From Nonomuraea fuscirosea (lineage in GTDB: Bacteria; Actinomycetota; Actinomycetes; Streptosporangiales; Streptosporangiaceae): a stretch of DNA of 64,000 nt. The DNA lies in assembly GCF_003001935.1 (NCBI RefSeq), contig NZ_PVNG01000001.1:186001-250000 (forward strand). Direction: 5' to 3'. The stretch's first letter is position 1, and each line of letters begins with the position of its first letter. Under the pieces are notes generated by a model. It was not told the origin of the DNA, did no database searches, and saw only the letters and a list, made by a program, of their open reading frames with translations. This document shows positions 63,766 through 64,000 of this stretch, piece after piece. Both the position numbers and the translations under genes were made by a program.

Positions 63766-64000
63766 ATGAACCCCCTCCTCGAAGTGCGCGGGCTCGACAA
63801 GAGCTTCGGTCCGGTGAAGGTCCTGCACGACGTCGCGTTCGCCGCCTACCCCGGCCAGGTCACCGCCCTCGTCGGTGACAACGGCGCGGGAAAGTCCACC
63901 CTGGTCAAGTGCATCGGCGGGATCTACCCGATCGACGGGGGCCAGGTCCTCTTCGACGGCGCCGAGGTCCACGTGCACAGCCCCCGCGACGCGGGCGAGC
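63766..64000 (+). CDS. Sugar ABC transporter ATPase (XylG/RbsA type), 5' part only
   Basis: The first 78 codons of an ATPase that continues past the window. It starts MNPLLEVRGLDKSFGPVKVL and has Walker A GDNGAGKST (near residue 38-46), then LVKCIGGIYPIDGGQVLFDG. The sequence is of the monosaccharide-type importer class and belongs with the upstream XylF-like binding protein. Start ATG 63766 has GGGAG upstream, after a stem-loop. Confidence 0.92.
   Translation, partial: MNPLLEVRGLDKSFGPVKVLHDVAFAAYPGQVTALVGDNGAGKSTLVKCIGGIYPIDGGQVLFDGAEVHVHSPRDAGE

Overview
This is a very GC-rich window from a filamentous, high-GC Gram-positive actinobacterium, most likely Streptosporangiales (Nonomuraea-like). 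The assignment rests on the gene order dut / DUF3710 / OB-fold / DUF3159 / two TrkA / APC permease / TrmA-type methylase, which I recall from mycobacteria and other actinomycetes. It is also supported by F420-type LLM oxidoreductases, rare TTA codons, many GTG starts, Sec/lipobox exports and a CebR-type operator. The window is chromosomal; the only mobile-element trace is one decayed IS200/IS605-type remnant.

Layout. 0-3 kb: the end of a hydroxyacyl-CoA dehydrogenase, an MBL-fold protein and an FAD monooxygenase, with the insertion remnant between the last two. 3-12.2 kb: otsA, DUF4235, valS, an ArsR-like regulator, a large secreted DUF6351 protein, an AI-2E-family permease and pyrE. 12.3-26.8 kb: the conserved dut-to-TrmA block, interrupted at 15.4-20.3 kb by a HAD-phosphatase/HerA-like ATPase fusion, an aroA, small genes and a tautomerase-like/YHS fusion. 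27-34 kb: a secreted CAP protein, then a leftward group of hen1, pnkp (RNA repair), a sugar-porter permease and mug. 34-40.6 kb: an LLM oxidoreductase, a GH18-like protein lacking the catalytic acids, and a two-component operon with two paralogous histidine kinases, one of which has Asn in place of the phosphoacceptor His. A carbonic anhydrase and a lamin-tail protein follow.

40.9-46.6 kb: a five-gene Opp/Dpp-type ABC importer behind a perfect CebR/CelR-type operator, so probably a cello-oligosaccharide importer. 46.6-54.7 kb: a leftward, overlapping operon of ribose-type ABC importer, LLM oxidoreductase (with an apparent internal deletion) and hydantoinase/oxoprolinase HyuA/HyuB, probably for uptake and opening of a cyclic amide. 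54.9-57 kb: DUF6879-like, DUF1707 and PadR genes. 57.3-62.1 kb: a DUF457 membrane protein, aconitase behind two palindromic operators, and a TauE/SafE permease. 62.5-64 kb: the start of a xylose-type ABC operon with twin operators; its ATPase runs off the end.

Nothing here is a clear new defence or mobile system. The most distinctive points are the kinase/pseudokinase pair, the HAD-HerA fusion, the CebR box in front of an Opp-type importer, the RNA-repair pair, several tandem-repeat blocks, and two stem-loops placed directly after substrate-binding-protein genes.
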